The translations under genes and the position numbers were made by a program. A stretch of 64,000 bases of DNA from Stagnimonas sp965279705 (GTDB lineage: Bacteria > Pseudomonadota > Gammaproteobacteria > Nevskiales > Nevskiaceae), in the NCBI GenBank assembly GCA_965279705.1, contig OZ257257.1, forward strand, positions 3,472,001-3,536,000, written 5' to 3'. The notes beneath the pieces are model-generated. The model had not been told where the DNA came from. It worked only from the letters and a program-made list of their open reading frames with translations, and searched no databases. Below, one piece after another: positions 33,833 through 42,230 of the stretch; the first letter of the stretch is position 1; each line of letters starts with the position of its first letter.

Positions 33833-36800
33833 GCAGCGAACCCCTCAACCATCTTGTTGAACTCGGCCTCCACCTTCTTGATGAAGTCATCCTGCATCTG
33901 GAACACATCGGTGAACTCGGCGAAGGCCCAGCGGCCATAGTTGCCGAGGTTGTTCACGCCGGGCACCCAGTAAGTATCCATCGTGGATTTCTTCTCTTTG
34001 GCGTCTTCGCGGCGGTAGCCTTTGATCTCGACGATGAGGTGTAGCGGGTCGGGCTTGCCATCGTCGATGAGCACGATGAAGTCGGGGCGGTATTGGCGGG
34101 TTTCGGGGCCGAAGCGATAGGGCACTTCCAGCCCCAGGCTGTGGTTTTTCACATAGGCCTTCACGCGCGGATGGCTCTCGGCCACGCGGCAGAACTCGGC
34201 TTCCCAGTCGCTATCCAAAATCACCCAATTGATGTGGCATTTGGTGGGCGGGCCGCTGGTGTCGTAGCGGTCGGTTTTGGAAGTGGTGAAGTTGACGTGG
34301 CGGGTGGTGCCGATTGGGTTGTAGGGGTCGAGCACGGCTTTGACGGGGCGTGATTTGCCGCGCTCGGCTTCGACGATGCCCTTGGTGATGCGCTCGCAGG
34401 CGATGTCGGCCAGCTCCTGATACATGAGCAACGCAGGATAGGTGCCGCCTTTGCATTCGAGGCAGGTTTCCAGCCATTGCTTGGTGATGCGTTTGAGCTG
34501 GCCGAACAGGTGCAGCTTGGCTTCTTCACCGGGGTCGCGCCATTTTGTGTAGAGCAGGCGCTTGGTGAGGTGCATGAGCAGGGTGGAGGTGCGCATGTCC
34601 TCCAAGTGGTCAAGGCTCAGGTCCACTGCCTCACCGATGATGCCGCTGTTGCGGGTGATGGATGGGCCGACCATGTCGGGTGTGAGCACCAACACGGAGT
34701 CGCTGTTGAAGGTGGCTTCGAGGCGATCTTCTGGCAGCTCAACCCGATAGCCCTGCACGCGGGGAAACTGGATTTCGAGGGCGTCACGATCTGGCCGCAC
34801 CGCTTTGACCTGCACCGTTTCGCGGGGCTTTTGTGGCGGTGCAATCACTGGCTCGGATGCGAAGTCGAAAGGGATGCCGAGCACGTCGGCGTATTCGACG
34901 TTGAACAAGCCTTCTTCGTTGAGTTCGTAGGACTGCCTGCGAAGCGCACGACCGATCACCTGCTCGCACAACAACTGGGTGCCGAATGCCCGCACACCGA
35001 GCACATGGGTGACGGTGTTGGTGTCCCAGCCTTCGGTAAGCATCGATACCGAAACCACGCAGCGGATGGACTCGCCCAGGCGGCCTGACTTGCCAACGGT
35101 GTTCATCACTTCGCGCAGCAGGGCAGCGTCATCGAAGCCTTTGCCATCGCGTAGTTCTTCGGCGAGCTTGCCGCCGCGTTCCAGCACTTCGCGTTTGAAT
35201 AGCTCGATTTCAGGGCCAGCCATGTCGCGGAAGTTGTCTTCGAGTGCCTCGCCAGACTCCAGCTGCTCGCTGTCGATCAGTAGCGTGCGTGGCCTTGCCA
35301 ACGGGTTGCCGTAGTCGTCGAAGTTGGAGAACAGGCCAAGCGAGCCGAGAAATGGCGGCGGTGTGCTGCCGTCTTCACTGGTCGGGCGATTGAAGCCTGC
35401 GATGTAGTCGTAAACCAGTTTTGAGGTCGAGGTGTTATTGCAGACCACAATGAAGCAAGGCGGCACCTTGATGCCTGCCTGTTGCCAGAGCGCGTAGGTT
35501 TTTTCGTAGTGGCCGTAGAGTGCCGCCAGCGCGGTTTGCAACTCAACCGGGATGCTGAGCGGGTCGAGAAACGCGCCTTTGCCTCTGCCCTTCTTGGGCA
35601 TCTTCTTGCCGATGTGTTTCCACAGCTCGCGGAACTTGGGCATCTCTGCTGCGGCATCGGGCAGGTTGTCGGCCACCGGCACGCGCGGGAGTTTGACGAT
35701 GCCGCACTCGATGGCGTCCATCAGCGAAAAATCGCTCATCGTCCACGGGAACAAGGTGCCTTCCACATAGCCAGAACCGCGCAGGAAAAACGGCGTGGCG
35801 GATAAATCCATCACCCGATTGATGCCGAGCTTGCGTTGCACGGCTTCGATGCCGTTGATCCACAGCCTTGCGGCTTCGTTGTTTTCCTGGGCTTCCTTCT
35901 TCTCGTCACCGTCCAAGTCTTCGAGTGCTTCTGCTTCACCCTTCGGCTTTTCGCGGTAGCAGTGGTGTGCTTCGTCATTGATGACCATGACATTGGAGAG
36001 GCCCATCAGGTCGGGCATCACCCGCTGGAGCATCTGGCCTTCGGTCTCGGTGGTCTCCAATTCATCACCACCACGACCCTGCAGCAGCAGACGTCCGCCC
36101 TTGCTGAGTTCCAACCGCTCACGCAGCTTGAAGGCGTGGTAATTGGTGATGACAATCTTGGCGCGATCCAAGTCGGCCAACATATCTTTAGGCACTAGCT
36201 CGCGGCTGTCGTAGTAGCTATTGGGGTCGTTGGGCAGCAGCACCTGCAAGCGGTCACGAATAGTGATGCCGGGTGCGACGATCAGGAACCCGCGCGTGAA
36301 CTTCTTGCTGTTGGGGCGCCGCACTGCATTGATGGTTTGCCAGGCGATGAGCATGGCCATCACGGTAGTCTTGCCTGCACCAGTCGCCAGTTTGAGGGCG
36401 AGCCTCAACAGGCCCGGGTTGGCTTCCTGATTGGCGTTGACGAGGTGTTCGATGAACTTGTCGCCGGTCTTGCCGATTTGCGGTGCGACCTCCAACAACC
36501 AGATGGCAGTTTCGACGGCCTCCACCTGGCAGAAAAACGGCCTGACGCTGCTGAACTTGTAGCTGCGCCAGTGTTGCAGTAGCCGGGTGGTTTCAGGGCT
36601 GACGCGCCACAACGCCGGGTCTGGGATCGCCCGCCACTTGTCCACCTCGCTGCGCACGCCATTGATGATGGCGCTGTGATATTGGGTTTCCTGATCGGAC
36701 AGTGCTTCATCGAACAACAGCGCCGACTGCTTGCCGCCCCTCTGCTTTTTGGGCTTGGGGATGGGCGTGATGAACTCGGCCCAGCGGCGGCTTTCCTTGA

Positions 36801-36900
36801 CCTTCTGTGTGGGCTGGCCGCTCGCGTCCAACTCCCAGTGTTTGGCTGGGTAGTCGTATGGCGAATTGAGAATTGGTTTTTGAAAAAACTGCTCGCTCAT
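33829..36900 (-). CDS. Type III-like restriction subunit (Res), helicase-nuclease
   Basis: Restriction subunit of 1023 residues. A superfamily 2 helicase core is present: Walker A in LATGAGKTTVMAML (about residue 170), DEAH in VMVINDEAHHCYRE, motif III in DLSATPFFLRGSG, and motif VI-type QVIGRALRRQSY. The C-terminus carries a PD-(D/E)xK nuclease motif (RPDFIVLIDDG, then LIVEIKGYRRE). Together with the Mod gene it should cut unmodified DNA after translocation or sliding. It begins with ATG overlapping the stop of a 53-codon frame and ends overlapping the BRO-N gene, so the order is 53-aa ORF, res, bro, mod. Likely target: phage DNA. Confidence 0.92.
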   Translation of the reverse strand: MSEQFFQKPILNSPYDYPAKHWELDASGQPTQKVKESRRWAEFITPIPKPKKQRGGKQSALLFDEALSDQETQYHSAIINGVRSEVDKWRAIPDPALWRVSPETTRLLQHWRSYKFSSVRPFFCQVEAVETAIWLLEVAPQIGKTGDKFIEHLVNANQEANPGLLRLALKLATGAGKTTVMAMLIAWQTINAVRRPNSKKFTRGFLIVAPGITIRDRLQVLLPNDPNSYYDSRELVPKDMLADLDRAKIVITNYHAFKLRERLELSKGGRLLLQGRGGDELETTETEGQMLQRVMPDLMGLSNVMVINDEAHHCYREKPKGEAEALEDLDGDEKKEAQENNEAARLWINGIEAVQRKLGINRVMDLSATPFFLRGSGYVEGTLFPWTMSDFSLMDAIECGIVKLPRVPVADNLPDAAAEMPKFRELWKHIGKKMPKKGRGKGAFLDPLSIPVELQTALAALYGHYEKTYALWQQAGIKVPPCFIVVCNNTSTSKLVYDYIAGFNRPTSEDGSTPPPFLGSLGLFSNFDDYGNPLARPRTLLIDSEQLESGEALEDNFRDMAGPEIELFKREVLERGGKLAEELRDGKGFDDAALLREVMNTVGKSGRLGESIRCVVSVSMLTEGWDTNTVTHVLGVRAFGTQLLCEQVIGRALRRQSYELNEEGLFNVEYADVLGIPFDFASEPVIAPPQKPRETVQVKAVRPDRDALEIQFPRVQGYRVELPEDRLEATFNSDSVLVLTPDMVGPSITRNSGIIGEAVDLSLDHLEDMRTSTLLMHLTKRLLYTKWRDPGEEAKLHLFGQLKRITKQWLETCLECKGGTYPALLMYQELADIACERITKGIVEAERGKSRPVKAVLDPYNPIGTTRHVNFTTSKTDRYDTSGPPTKCHINWVILDSDWEAEFCRVAESHPRVKAYVKNHSLGLEVPYRFGPETRQYRPDFIVLIDDGKPDPLHLIVEIKGYRREDAKEKKSTMDTYWVPGVNNLGNYGRWAFAEFTDVFQMQDDFIKKVEAEFNKMVEGFAA

Positions 36901-37058
36901 CCGGCCGCTTTCCCTGTATTGATTTTGGTTATGAACTTCTGGTCACGATGGTTGCACAGGCGACTGCGTTTTGCGCGCCCAAGGACTGCCAGATACGCGC
37001 TCAACGCAGTCTCGCCCAAAGTCAGGCTGAAATCTTGATTTAGTGGCTCGCCGATCAC
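36897..37058 (-). CDS. Small 53-residue ORF coupled to relaxase and res
   Basis: A short frame starting with GTG that overlaps the relaxase stop as GTGA (37055-37058) and ending with a stop that overlaps the res start as ATGA (36897-36900). This double overlap is the main evidence that it is translated; an AAGG is just before the GTG. The protein is basic in its second half (LGRAKRSRLCNHRDQKFITK) and matches nothing that I recognise. It might be a small regulator, or serve only to couple translation. The same frame is open to an ATG at 37169 inside the relaxase gene. Confidence 0.45.
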   Translation of the reverse strand: MIGEPLNQDFSLTLGETALSAYLAVLGRAKRSRLCNHRDQKFITKINTGKAAG

Positions 37059-38278
37059 CTTCGTGGAGGCTTGAAGGCTAATTTGATTGGCTGCTCTGGC
37101 ACCTTCGCTGGCGGCATTGACACTGGAACCGCAGGAGCCTGATTTTTTACCAGCCAGTCCGGTTTCCATTTTCTGGCCCTGATGTCCTTCATCTGCGAAG
37201 CCAGCTTCTCCTTGCGCGCCATCAGCTCACCGCGTCGGGTGTAGTCCTGCGCCGTTCGCGGTGCGGGCATCAAGCTCAACTGCGTTTCGATATCGGCAAT
37301 CTGGCTGCTCACCGCAGACAGTTCCGCTTCTATCGAGATGCCGCCACCGCTGCTGCTTGGGGCGGCATTGGAACCGCCCGCACTTGCGGCTGTATCAGCA
37401 GGTGCGGCCAAGTCTGCTGATCCCTTGAACGACGAGTTGAAGGGTCCATTTGCTGTTGGCTTATCGGTATTGCCACCAGGCGTCGCCTTGTGAGTGATGG
37501 GCTGTGCTGCTGCTTCCAGCAGCGCCACAAACTGGCTGGCCGTATTCGTGTTGGCTTGTGTGATCTGCTGGTTCTGGCGATGCCGCTCCATCAGTCCCGC
37601 ACCGTGACCCTCCTTGATGGTGGGTTGCCTGTTCACCTCGGCAAACTGCTTCAAGTCGCCTGTATTGGCCGCGTTGGCCTGTCGGTCCAGCAGTGACAGA
37701 TGGCTGACCGTTTCGATCAAGCCCGCTGCGAGCAGATGGCGGTTCACGATCCCGGCCACCATCTCCCGCACTTCGGGCACCGCAGTGCCCTTGATCTCGT
37801 CGAGCTCACGGGTCTTGTCCGTGAAGCCATCGGCTTCGAGCTTTCGGGTGCTCGCCAGAATATGCACATGATGGTTGCGGTCATCCGATCCGCGATCAGG
37901 CTTGTGGATGCTGTACTGCACCGCAAAGCCGAAACGCTCTACCAGTGACGAGGCCAGATCATCCGCCAGCTCACGACGCTGACTGGCTGACAGCTCATGC
38001 GGCAACGACACCAGAAACTCGCGGGCCACGGTCGAGTTTTTCCGGGTCTCGCTGTTCTCCACCGCTTGCCAGAGTTTCGAGGGGTCTTGTGCCCAGGCGG
38101 GTGAACCAGGAGGCGCCACAATTGCAGACAAGTCCACACCACGACGTCGGCTGTAATCGCAGATCAGCCCTGTTGTGTCATTGGTGATGGACAGGCCTGC
38201 ACGATAGGCCGCCGCCGCAATCGCGGTCTGGCCTTTCGATCTTGAAAAGGTTTTGATTTCGCATCGGTAGATGGCCAT
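37055..38278 (-). CDS. mobL: MobA/MobL-family relaxase (MOBQ type)
   Basis: Conjugative relaxase of 407 residues that would nick the island at oriT. The N-terminus MAIYRCEIKTFSRSKGQTAIAAAAYRAG is typical of MobA/MobL, including the catalytic Tyr candidates, and the metal-binding HUH motif is in NHHVHILASTRKL. About residues 1-200 form the relaxase domain; the rest is a low-complexity linker and a helical tail (IADIETQLSLMP), perhaps for partner binding. No helicase or primase domain is attached. It is divergent from traD, with the oriT-like site between. It is first in the co-directional set that continues with the restriction genes. Confidence 0.9.
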   Translation of the reverse strand: MAIYRCEIKTFSRSKGQTAIAAAAYRAGLSITNDTTGLICDYSRRRGVDLSAIVAPPGSPAWAQDPSKLWQAVENSETRKNSTVAREFLVSLPHELSASQRRELADDLASSLVERFGFAVQYSIHKPDRGSDDRNHHVHILASTRKLEADGFTDKTRELDEIKGTAVPEVREMVAGIVNRHLLAAGLIETVSHLSLLDRQANAANTGDLKQFAEVNRQPTIKEGHGAGLMERHRQNQQITQANTNTASQFVALLEAAAQPITHKATPGGNTDKPTANGPFNSSFKGSADLAAPADTAASAGGSNAAPSSSGGGISIEAELSAVSSQIADIETQLSLMPAPRTAQDYTRRGELMARKEKLASQMKDIRARKWKPDWLVKNQAPAVPVSMPPAKVPEQPIKLAFKPPRR

Positions 38279-38325
38279 GGCGACAACGCGCCATCAGGGG
38301 TTTGGGGAGGCCCCAACGCGGCGCT

Positions 38326-38356
38326 AACTCGAAGAGTTTGCATAACCGCGCCTTTG
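38326..38356 (+). other. Candidate oriT, RSF1010-like
   Basis: A short inverted repeat AACTC-GAA-GAGTT is followed by TGCATAACCGCGCCTTTG. RSF1010-type (MOBQ) origins have a TCTCGAAGAGA-type stem and then TAAATGCGCCCT with the nick. Position between the divergent relaxase and TraD genes supports it. The resemblance was judged by eye; the exact nick site is unknown. Confidence 0.6.
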
Positions 38357-38406
38357 CCTCGTTTTTGGCCTCTGATTTGCTGCGTGCTCCGTCTCTTGGA
38401 TACATC

Positions 38407-38431
38407 TTGACGGAATAAGAAAATCCGTCAA
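38407..38431. promoter_or_regulatory. Perfect 8-bp inverted repeat before traD
   Basis: TTGACGGA and TCCGTCAA flank a nine-base AT-rich centre, 35 bases before the traD start. It could be an operator for a mobilisation regulator or part of the transfer origin. Confidence 0.45.
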
Positions 38432-38465
38432 TCTGTCTTTATAAGAATAATAAAAAGGGGAACCC

Positions 38466-38852
38466 ATGAACGGTTTACAGAAACGCATCGAAGAGCTCAC
38501 CGCTCAATTTGCCAGGAACAAAGCGCAGGAACTCATGCGCGAGCTGGCATCCAGAAACAGGCAGCAGGCACAGGACCGAAAAGCCCGAAGCCGTCGCCTG
38601 TACGTGCTGGGCAACATCGTCGAAAAAATGGGACTGGATGCACTCGACGACGCGCTGCTGATTGGCGTCCTTACCTATGGGCACGATCTGGTGGCTTCTG
38701 GCGATGCTGGCACTGCCGCGGAGCTGCGTCAGGTCGGTAGCCATCTTTTGAGCCACGGCATCCGCAAGCCGCGTCTGTTTGTGGACTTACCGCCAGCCGC
38801 TCGCGGTAGCTCTCCGACCTCAACGATCAACAACACAGGAGAGACACCATGA
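38466..38852 (+). CDS. traD: TraD-family conjugal transfer protein
   Basis: Small accessory mobilisation protein of 128 residues. It has a helical, basic first half (LQKRIEELTAQFARNKAQEL) and the family block RKARSRRLYVLGNIVEKMGLDALDDALLIGVL, which identifies the small TraD family seen beside MOBQ relaxases (not the large coupling ATPase of the same name). It likely helps the relaxosome at oriT. AAGGGG precedes the ATG. It overlaps the next small gene by ATGA, and is divergent from the relaxase. Confidence 0.75.
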   Translation: MNGLQKRIEELTAQFARNKAQELMRELASRNRQQAQDRKARSRRLYVLGNIVEKMGLDALDDALLIGVLTYGHDLVASGDAGTAAELRQVGSHLLSHGIRKPRLFVDLPPAARGSSPTSTINNTGETP

Positions 38853-39043
38853 ACAATAAACAAGCGATCCTCATCAACGAGAAAAGCGTCATCGACGGAC
38901 TATTGCAGGATGCCGTCGGAGATGAAAACAAAGAGCTGGCCGCAACTTCATCCGCCAGTAGTGAACGGATTTTTGCAGCCAGGCTCGATGCACTGAAACA
39001 CCGGGACACCCGACAAAAGAAAACCCCGCAAGCCAAGCGATAA
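38849..39043 (+). CDS. Small hypothetical protein, 64 residues
   Basis: A 64-residue frame that starts inside the traD stop (ATGA overlap) and is therefore probably translated with it. It begins MNNKQAILINEKSVIDGLL, is acidic in the middle and basic at the end (KHRDTRQKKTPQAKR). I recognise no domain. It may be an accessory mobilisation factor. Confidence 0.55.
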   Translation: MNNKQAILINEKSVIDGLLQDAVGDENKELAATSSASSERIFAARLDALKHRDTRQKKTPQAKR

Positions 39044-39082
39044 ATCGATTGGCTTGGAGATTTCTCTGCGAGCTGCTCGCGG

Positions 39083-40033
39083 TCAGAGCAATGGTTTTGA
39101 GTCCGTGGGCGTCGCTGCCATCCCGGCAACTTTTACGCTGAGGTGGGCATCGAGTTTCCTATGGTCGAACGCTGCTTTCATTTCGCAGTAATGCGCTTCA
39201 CCTTTAAACAGGGACATCAGTCTTAAAGCCTCTCCATCGGTTGGAAAGGAGCCGCGCCCACAATCGCAATTCACGTTATCTGCTGCGCTTTCGACCGCAT
39301 CCAAGGTTGGAAATTTTTGAGCTCTCTCTGCGGCTGCAAAAATGACGTCTCTGAAACAGTCTTCCAGATACTCGGCGATCCACTGCTCTCTGCGGGCGCG
39401 GCTGAGAAGATAAAAATCCTCACCTATGTCGTAGAGGTTGTTGAAGCCGAGGTTTAGAGCTTTTGAGACGCTAGCGCGATATAGAACGATCTGGCCTGGC
39501 TGACGGTCGGCAAAAAAATCCGCTGGCAATACGAACGGCGCGATGGTTTTGGGGAAGCGGCTTTCAGCCAAATCCATCCCAATTGCACGCCGTGCGCGCG
39601 ACGCTTTTTCTTCGGCATAGGTCGCTGATTTTTGCATCTTGCTTGCATAGTCGCCGGTAAGCTTTCCATAGTTTTTACACAGCCAGAACGTCACTGTGTC
39701 AAATGCGCGTAGCACTTTGGGGAGTGATCCAGATTCTAGGGAGCAACGCGCCTCGCCCATTGCACGCTCAACATCCACCTTTAACGGAAAGCTGCCAGAC
39801 CTTTCCCAATACGTCGCGACAGCATTGAAGAGGTTTAGGCGCAGGTAGTAGGCGATGGTGTCCTGATTGGCCGACATAACCGGGCGCGTATCCATGACCA
39901 TCTCGTCAAAGGTCAGATTGACTGCCGCTACAACACAATGGCAATCGAAAATCAGGCCGCCAGAGGCGTCCGCGGTGAAGAAGCCGGGAGAAAGCGGATA
40001 AGCCTCGAAGGCTGTACTGAGTCCTTCCATCAC
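39083..40033 (-). CDS. Unknown island protein A with two related helical modules
   Basis: A 316-residue protein without signal peptide or membrane segment and of no family known to me. It holds two related stretches: about residues 60-95 (YYLRLNLFNAVATYWER, then FPLKVDVERAM) and a later one (IAEYLEDCFRDVIFAAAER, then FPTLDAVESA). The neighbour B has a third such stretch. A cysteine pair C-D-C is present near the second. It overlaps gene B by ATGA and is probably co-transcribed with it. A function is not evident; structural or DNA-related roles in the island are possible. Confidence 0.65.
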   Translation of the reverse strand: MMEGLSTAFEAYPLSPGFFTADASGGLIFDCHCVVAAVNLTFDEMVMDTRPVMSANQDTIAYYLRLNLFNAVATYWERSGSFPLKVDVERAMGEARCSLESGSLPKVLRAFDTVTFWLCKNYGKLTGDYASKMQKSATYAEEKASRARRAIGMDLAESRFPKTIAPFVLPADFFADRQPGQIVLYRASVSKALNLGFNNLYDIGEDFYLLSRARREQWIAEYLEDCFRDVIFAAAERAQKFPTLDAVESAADNVNCDCGRGSFPTDGEALRLMSLFKGEAHYCEMKAAFDHRKLDAHLSVKVAGMAATPTDSKPLL

Positions 40034-40578
40034 ACGCTCCCCTTGTTCAAAGCCGCGATGGCGCTGGCGCGTGCTCGTTTGGCACGCTCCAACTCGTCAG
40101 CCCTGACCTTGTTCCTGATCATTGGATACTTTTCGAGCATTCGTGACACCGCGAGTTGGAGACCTTCGGCAAACTCCGGATGGCAGCCCTTCGTCAGCAC
40201 ACCGCTCAGGGCAGCACGAAGCTCCCCATCGGTTGGGAGGTGCTTTGCCTGCTCATGGAAGTGAAGCAGTGCGTTGTACCAGTGCAGGCGCACGTATTTG
40301 GCAACCATGATGTGCAGTGGCAAGCGAACTGAGCCAATAACTTTTTGATTGGCACTCGACTTGATTTTCTCGACGACCATCATCTCAGCAATCGCCGATT
40401 CAAATGTCTGATGCATATATTCGGCATCGAATTTCTGACCCACAGTCACAATAATGCTGGGACGGAGTGGGAAACGCTTGATCTTTGCAGTTGCCCAGCG
40501 GAAGCGGACGCGGCTGGAAACTGGTGAGACATTCAAAACACTTGTGTAACCTGAAACATAATTATAAGACTGGAACAT
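40030..40578 (-). CDS. Unknown island protein B related to protein A
   Basis: A 182-residue protein, start at ATG 40578. It contains FDAEYMHQTFESAIAEMMVVEKIK, then YVRLHWYNALLHFHEQ and LPTDGELRAALSG, the same module (aromatic-x-R-L, N-A, E, P, A) as seen twice in protein A. It is basic overall. No named family is recognised. It is first of a two-gene unit with protein A, with 111 bases of AT-rich leader before it. Confidence 0.65.
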   Translation of the reverse strand: MFQSYNYVSGYTSVLNVSPVSSRVRFRWATAKIKRFPLRPSIIVTVGQKFDAEYMHQTFESAIAEMMVVEKIKSSANQKVIGSVRLPLHIMVAKYVRLHWYNALLHFHEQAKHLPTDGELRAALSGVLTKGCHPEFAEGLQLAVSRMLEKYPMIRNKVRADELERAKRARASAIAALNKGSV

Positions 40579-40689
40579 GGTAAATCTCCTAAATTAAATG
40601 GTGTTCAAAGTTGAACCTCCGTTGGGTGGCACTGCGCTTATTTGCAACTGTTGATGTCGATTAGCCTAATCAAACATTTTCACTCAGTG

Positions 40690-41388
40690 TCACAAGACAC
40701 TTCTCAATGTTGAATCGTGCATTGAAGACATATTTTTGGACGTTGTCTCGGCATCAATTAAACGCTTCTCAATCAATGAGTCATATTGCCGCTCGCGAGC
40801 ATCCAGCCGCTCGAAAATCCAATTATCGACTGTAAATCTTAGAAATGTATTGGCAATTTTTTCCATAAATACGCGAAGCAAGTTTACGCCGCCGACATGG
40901 CTTACAGACTTAACGCGAAGAGATTGATGTTGCTCAATAATCCAATCAAAAAGTTTCATCGCGTCGCAAGGAGATTTCGCGCCTTTATCAAAATGACCAA
41001 AACTTGCTCGCGCGATAACATTTGCGACATAGACTTGATCTGTAAACCGGATAAAGTTTTCAAATGAGGGCTGCGATGCATATGCAGCCTGCAATCTGAC
41101 AATCTCACTGAGATCGCGCAAACAAACATCGTCCTCGTGTAAATACATTCGCAGCCTCATACTCAACTTTGGGGCGAGAGCATTACTATAAAAATTCTGG
41201 AACCGCCCGTGCATTTCAGGCTCCTCAGAGTATTTCTGGAGTGTCTCGTTAGTCGATAAAATCGGGGCCGCAATTCTTTTGAGGGCCGCCTCCACGTTTT
41301 TAGTATTATTTGCCAATTTTTTAACTGCGCCCGAAGCTTTCTTTGCTTTTTTGGCTTCACGCTTTTGGTTTCTGCTGATGTTATTCAT
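40690..41388 (-). CDS. Unknown AT-rich island protein C
   Basis: A 232-residue protein with a lysine-rich N-terminus (NQKREAKKAKKASGAVKKL) and a mostly helical body (FENFIRFTDQVYVANVIARASFGHF, GVNLLRVFMEKIANTFLRF). Its base composition is clearly more AT-rich than the flanking chromosome, which suggests recent or different origin. I recognise no domain, and it shows no clear similarity to proteins A and B. It is separated from B by 111 bases and probably has its own promoter in the AT-rich region upstream of 41388. Confidence 0.6.
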   Translation of the reverse strand: MNNISRNQKREAKKAKKASGAVKKLANNTKNVEAALKRIAAPILSTNETLQKYSEEPEMHGRFQNFYSNALAPKLSMRLRMYLHEDDVCLRDLSEIVRLQAAYASQPSFENFIRFTDQVYVANVIARASFGHFDKGAKSPCDAMKLFDWIIEQHQSLRVKSVSHVGGVNLLRVFMEKIANTFLRFTVDNWIFERLDARERQYDSLIEKRLIDAETTSKNMSSMHDSTLRSVL

Positions 41389-41532
41389 AAAGTTATTCCT
41401 TATATATACCCCGGTTAAAATCGCCTGTTATTTTCACTGAATCAGTTAACCCAGTGAGCCGATTTAATCATAAATAGATCTAAAAATCCATTCTCGCTTT
41501 TACTCTCTGCGGCAATATATGCGGATAAACAT

Positions 41533-41562
41533 CCGGTATATGCCGGCATACGCCGGTAAAAG
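41533..41562 (+). repeat. Three tandem 10-bp repeats, CCGGYATAYG type
   Basis: CCGGTATATG, CCGGCATACG and CCGGTAAAAG follow one another without gaps, one helical turn each, which is typical of protein-binding iterons. Confidence 0.55.
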
Positions 41563-41707
41563 GAGGAAAAACTCCCGCATATTTCCGACGAACGGTATCC
41601 AAATCGTCTGAAATAGAGCGCAGGCGCTCTTACATTTGGCTCGTTTGGCCACTTGTGGGGCCCATGTGCATGTTCCCAGCCGCGAGCTGCTGGCTCGCAA
41701 GATTTCA

Positions 41708-41737
41708 CGGGGGGAGTGGCGCTCGCCACTCCCCCCG
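41708..41737. other. Strong 14-bp GC-rich hairpin
   Basis: CGGGGGGAGTGGCG pairs perfectly with CGCCACTCCCCCCG around a two-base loop (CT). No T run follows on either strand. A second stem, GCACTTC/GAAGTGC with a four-base loop, begins at its last base (41737-41754). Confidence 0.75.
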
Positions 41738-42230
41738 CACTTCTCACGAAGTGCGCCCCCCTCTGCGAGTTCATCTCGCGGGGCTCGATGAAATTCTGCT
41801 TCGCTTTGTAGAGGGGAAAGATTCGAGGGGCTGAACCCTGCTTCGCGGACCGCAAGGTTCTGGCTGTGCCCGAGGAGGGACAGCCATAGTTCGGCCATCC
41901 CTCATCAAAAGGGTTCAAGCAACCTGCGAAACCATCCTTCCGGTGTTACCACCGCAGCAGGGTCCCTTAGTTCGTTCCAGGCCTATCCTTTGACCGATGC
42001 CGAGCTGCTGAAGGCTCGGCACCCATCAAAGTCCAGTGACCACGGCGGAACGCATTCCTGGCTTCTCCGTTTGCCCCGTTGGTATCCCGGCTATTGGGCT
42101 ACACATCAGGCCTAGCCGAGTCAGTGGGCATCACCCAAAGGACGTACGAACCTATTGCGACAGCGCCAACTTCTCAGCGGCGCTGCATTCACAAGTTAGA
42201 TATTTTTGAGTGTCCGTCAACGGCACGCCT

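Larger units (their letters stand above)
41389..42230. other. Hairpin-rich non-coding region beside the integrase
   Basis: About 840 bases without a convincing gene. It contains three tandem 10-bp units (41533-41562), a 6-bp hairpin AGAGCG/CGCTCT (41615-41630), GCGAG/CTCGC (41681-41697), a 14-bp near-perfect stem (41708-41737), GCACTTC/GAAGTGC (41737-41754), and further short stems to about 41910. A 158-residue frame spans part of it on the minus strand but reads through the hairpins and has no protein-like pattern. This could be a structured RNA or a replication/maintenance origin of the island. Confidence 0.6.

Noticed and set aside
41442..41918. 158-codon minus-strand frame in the hairpin-rich region
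   Set aside because: It reads through several perfect stems, has no ribosome-binding site that I can see and no protein-like composition. I treat the region as non-coding.
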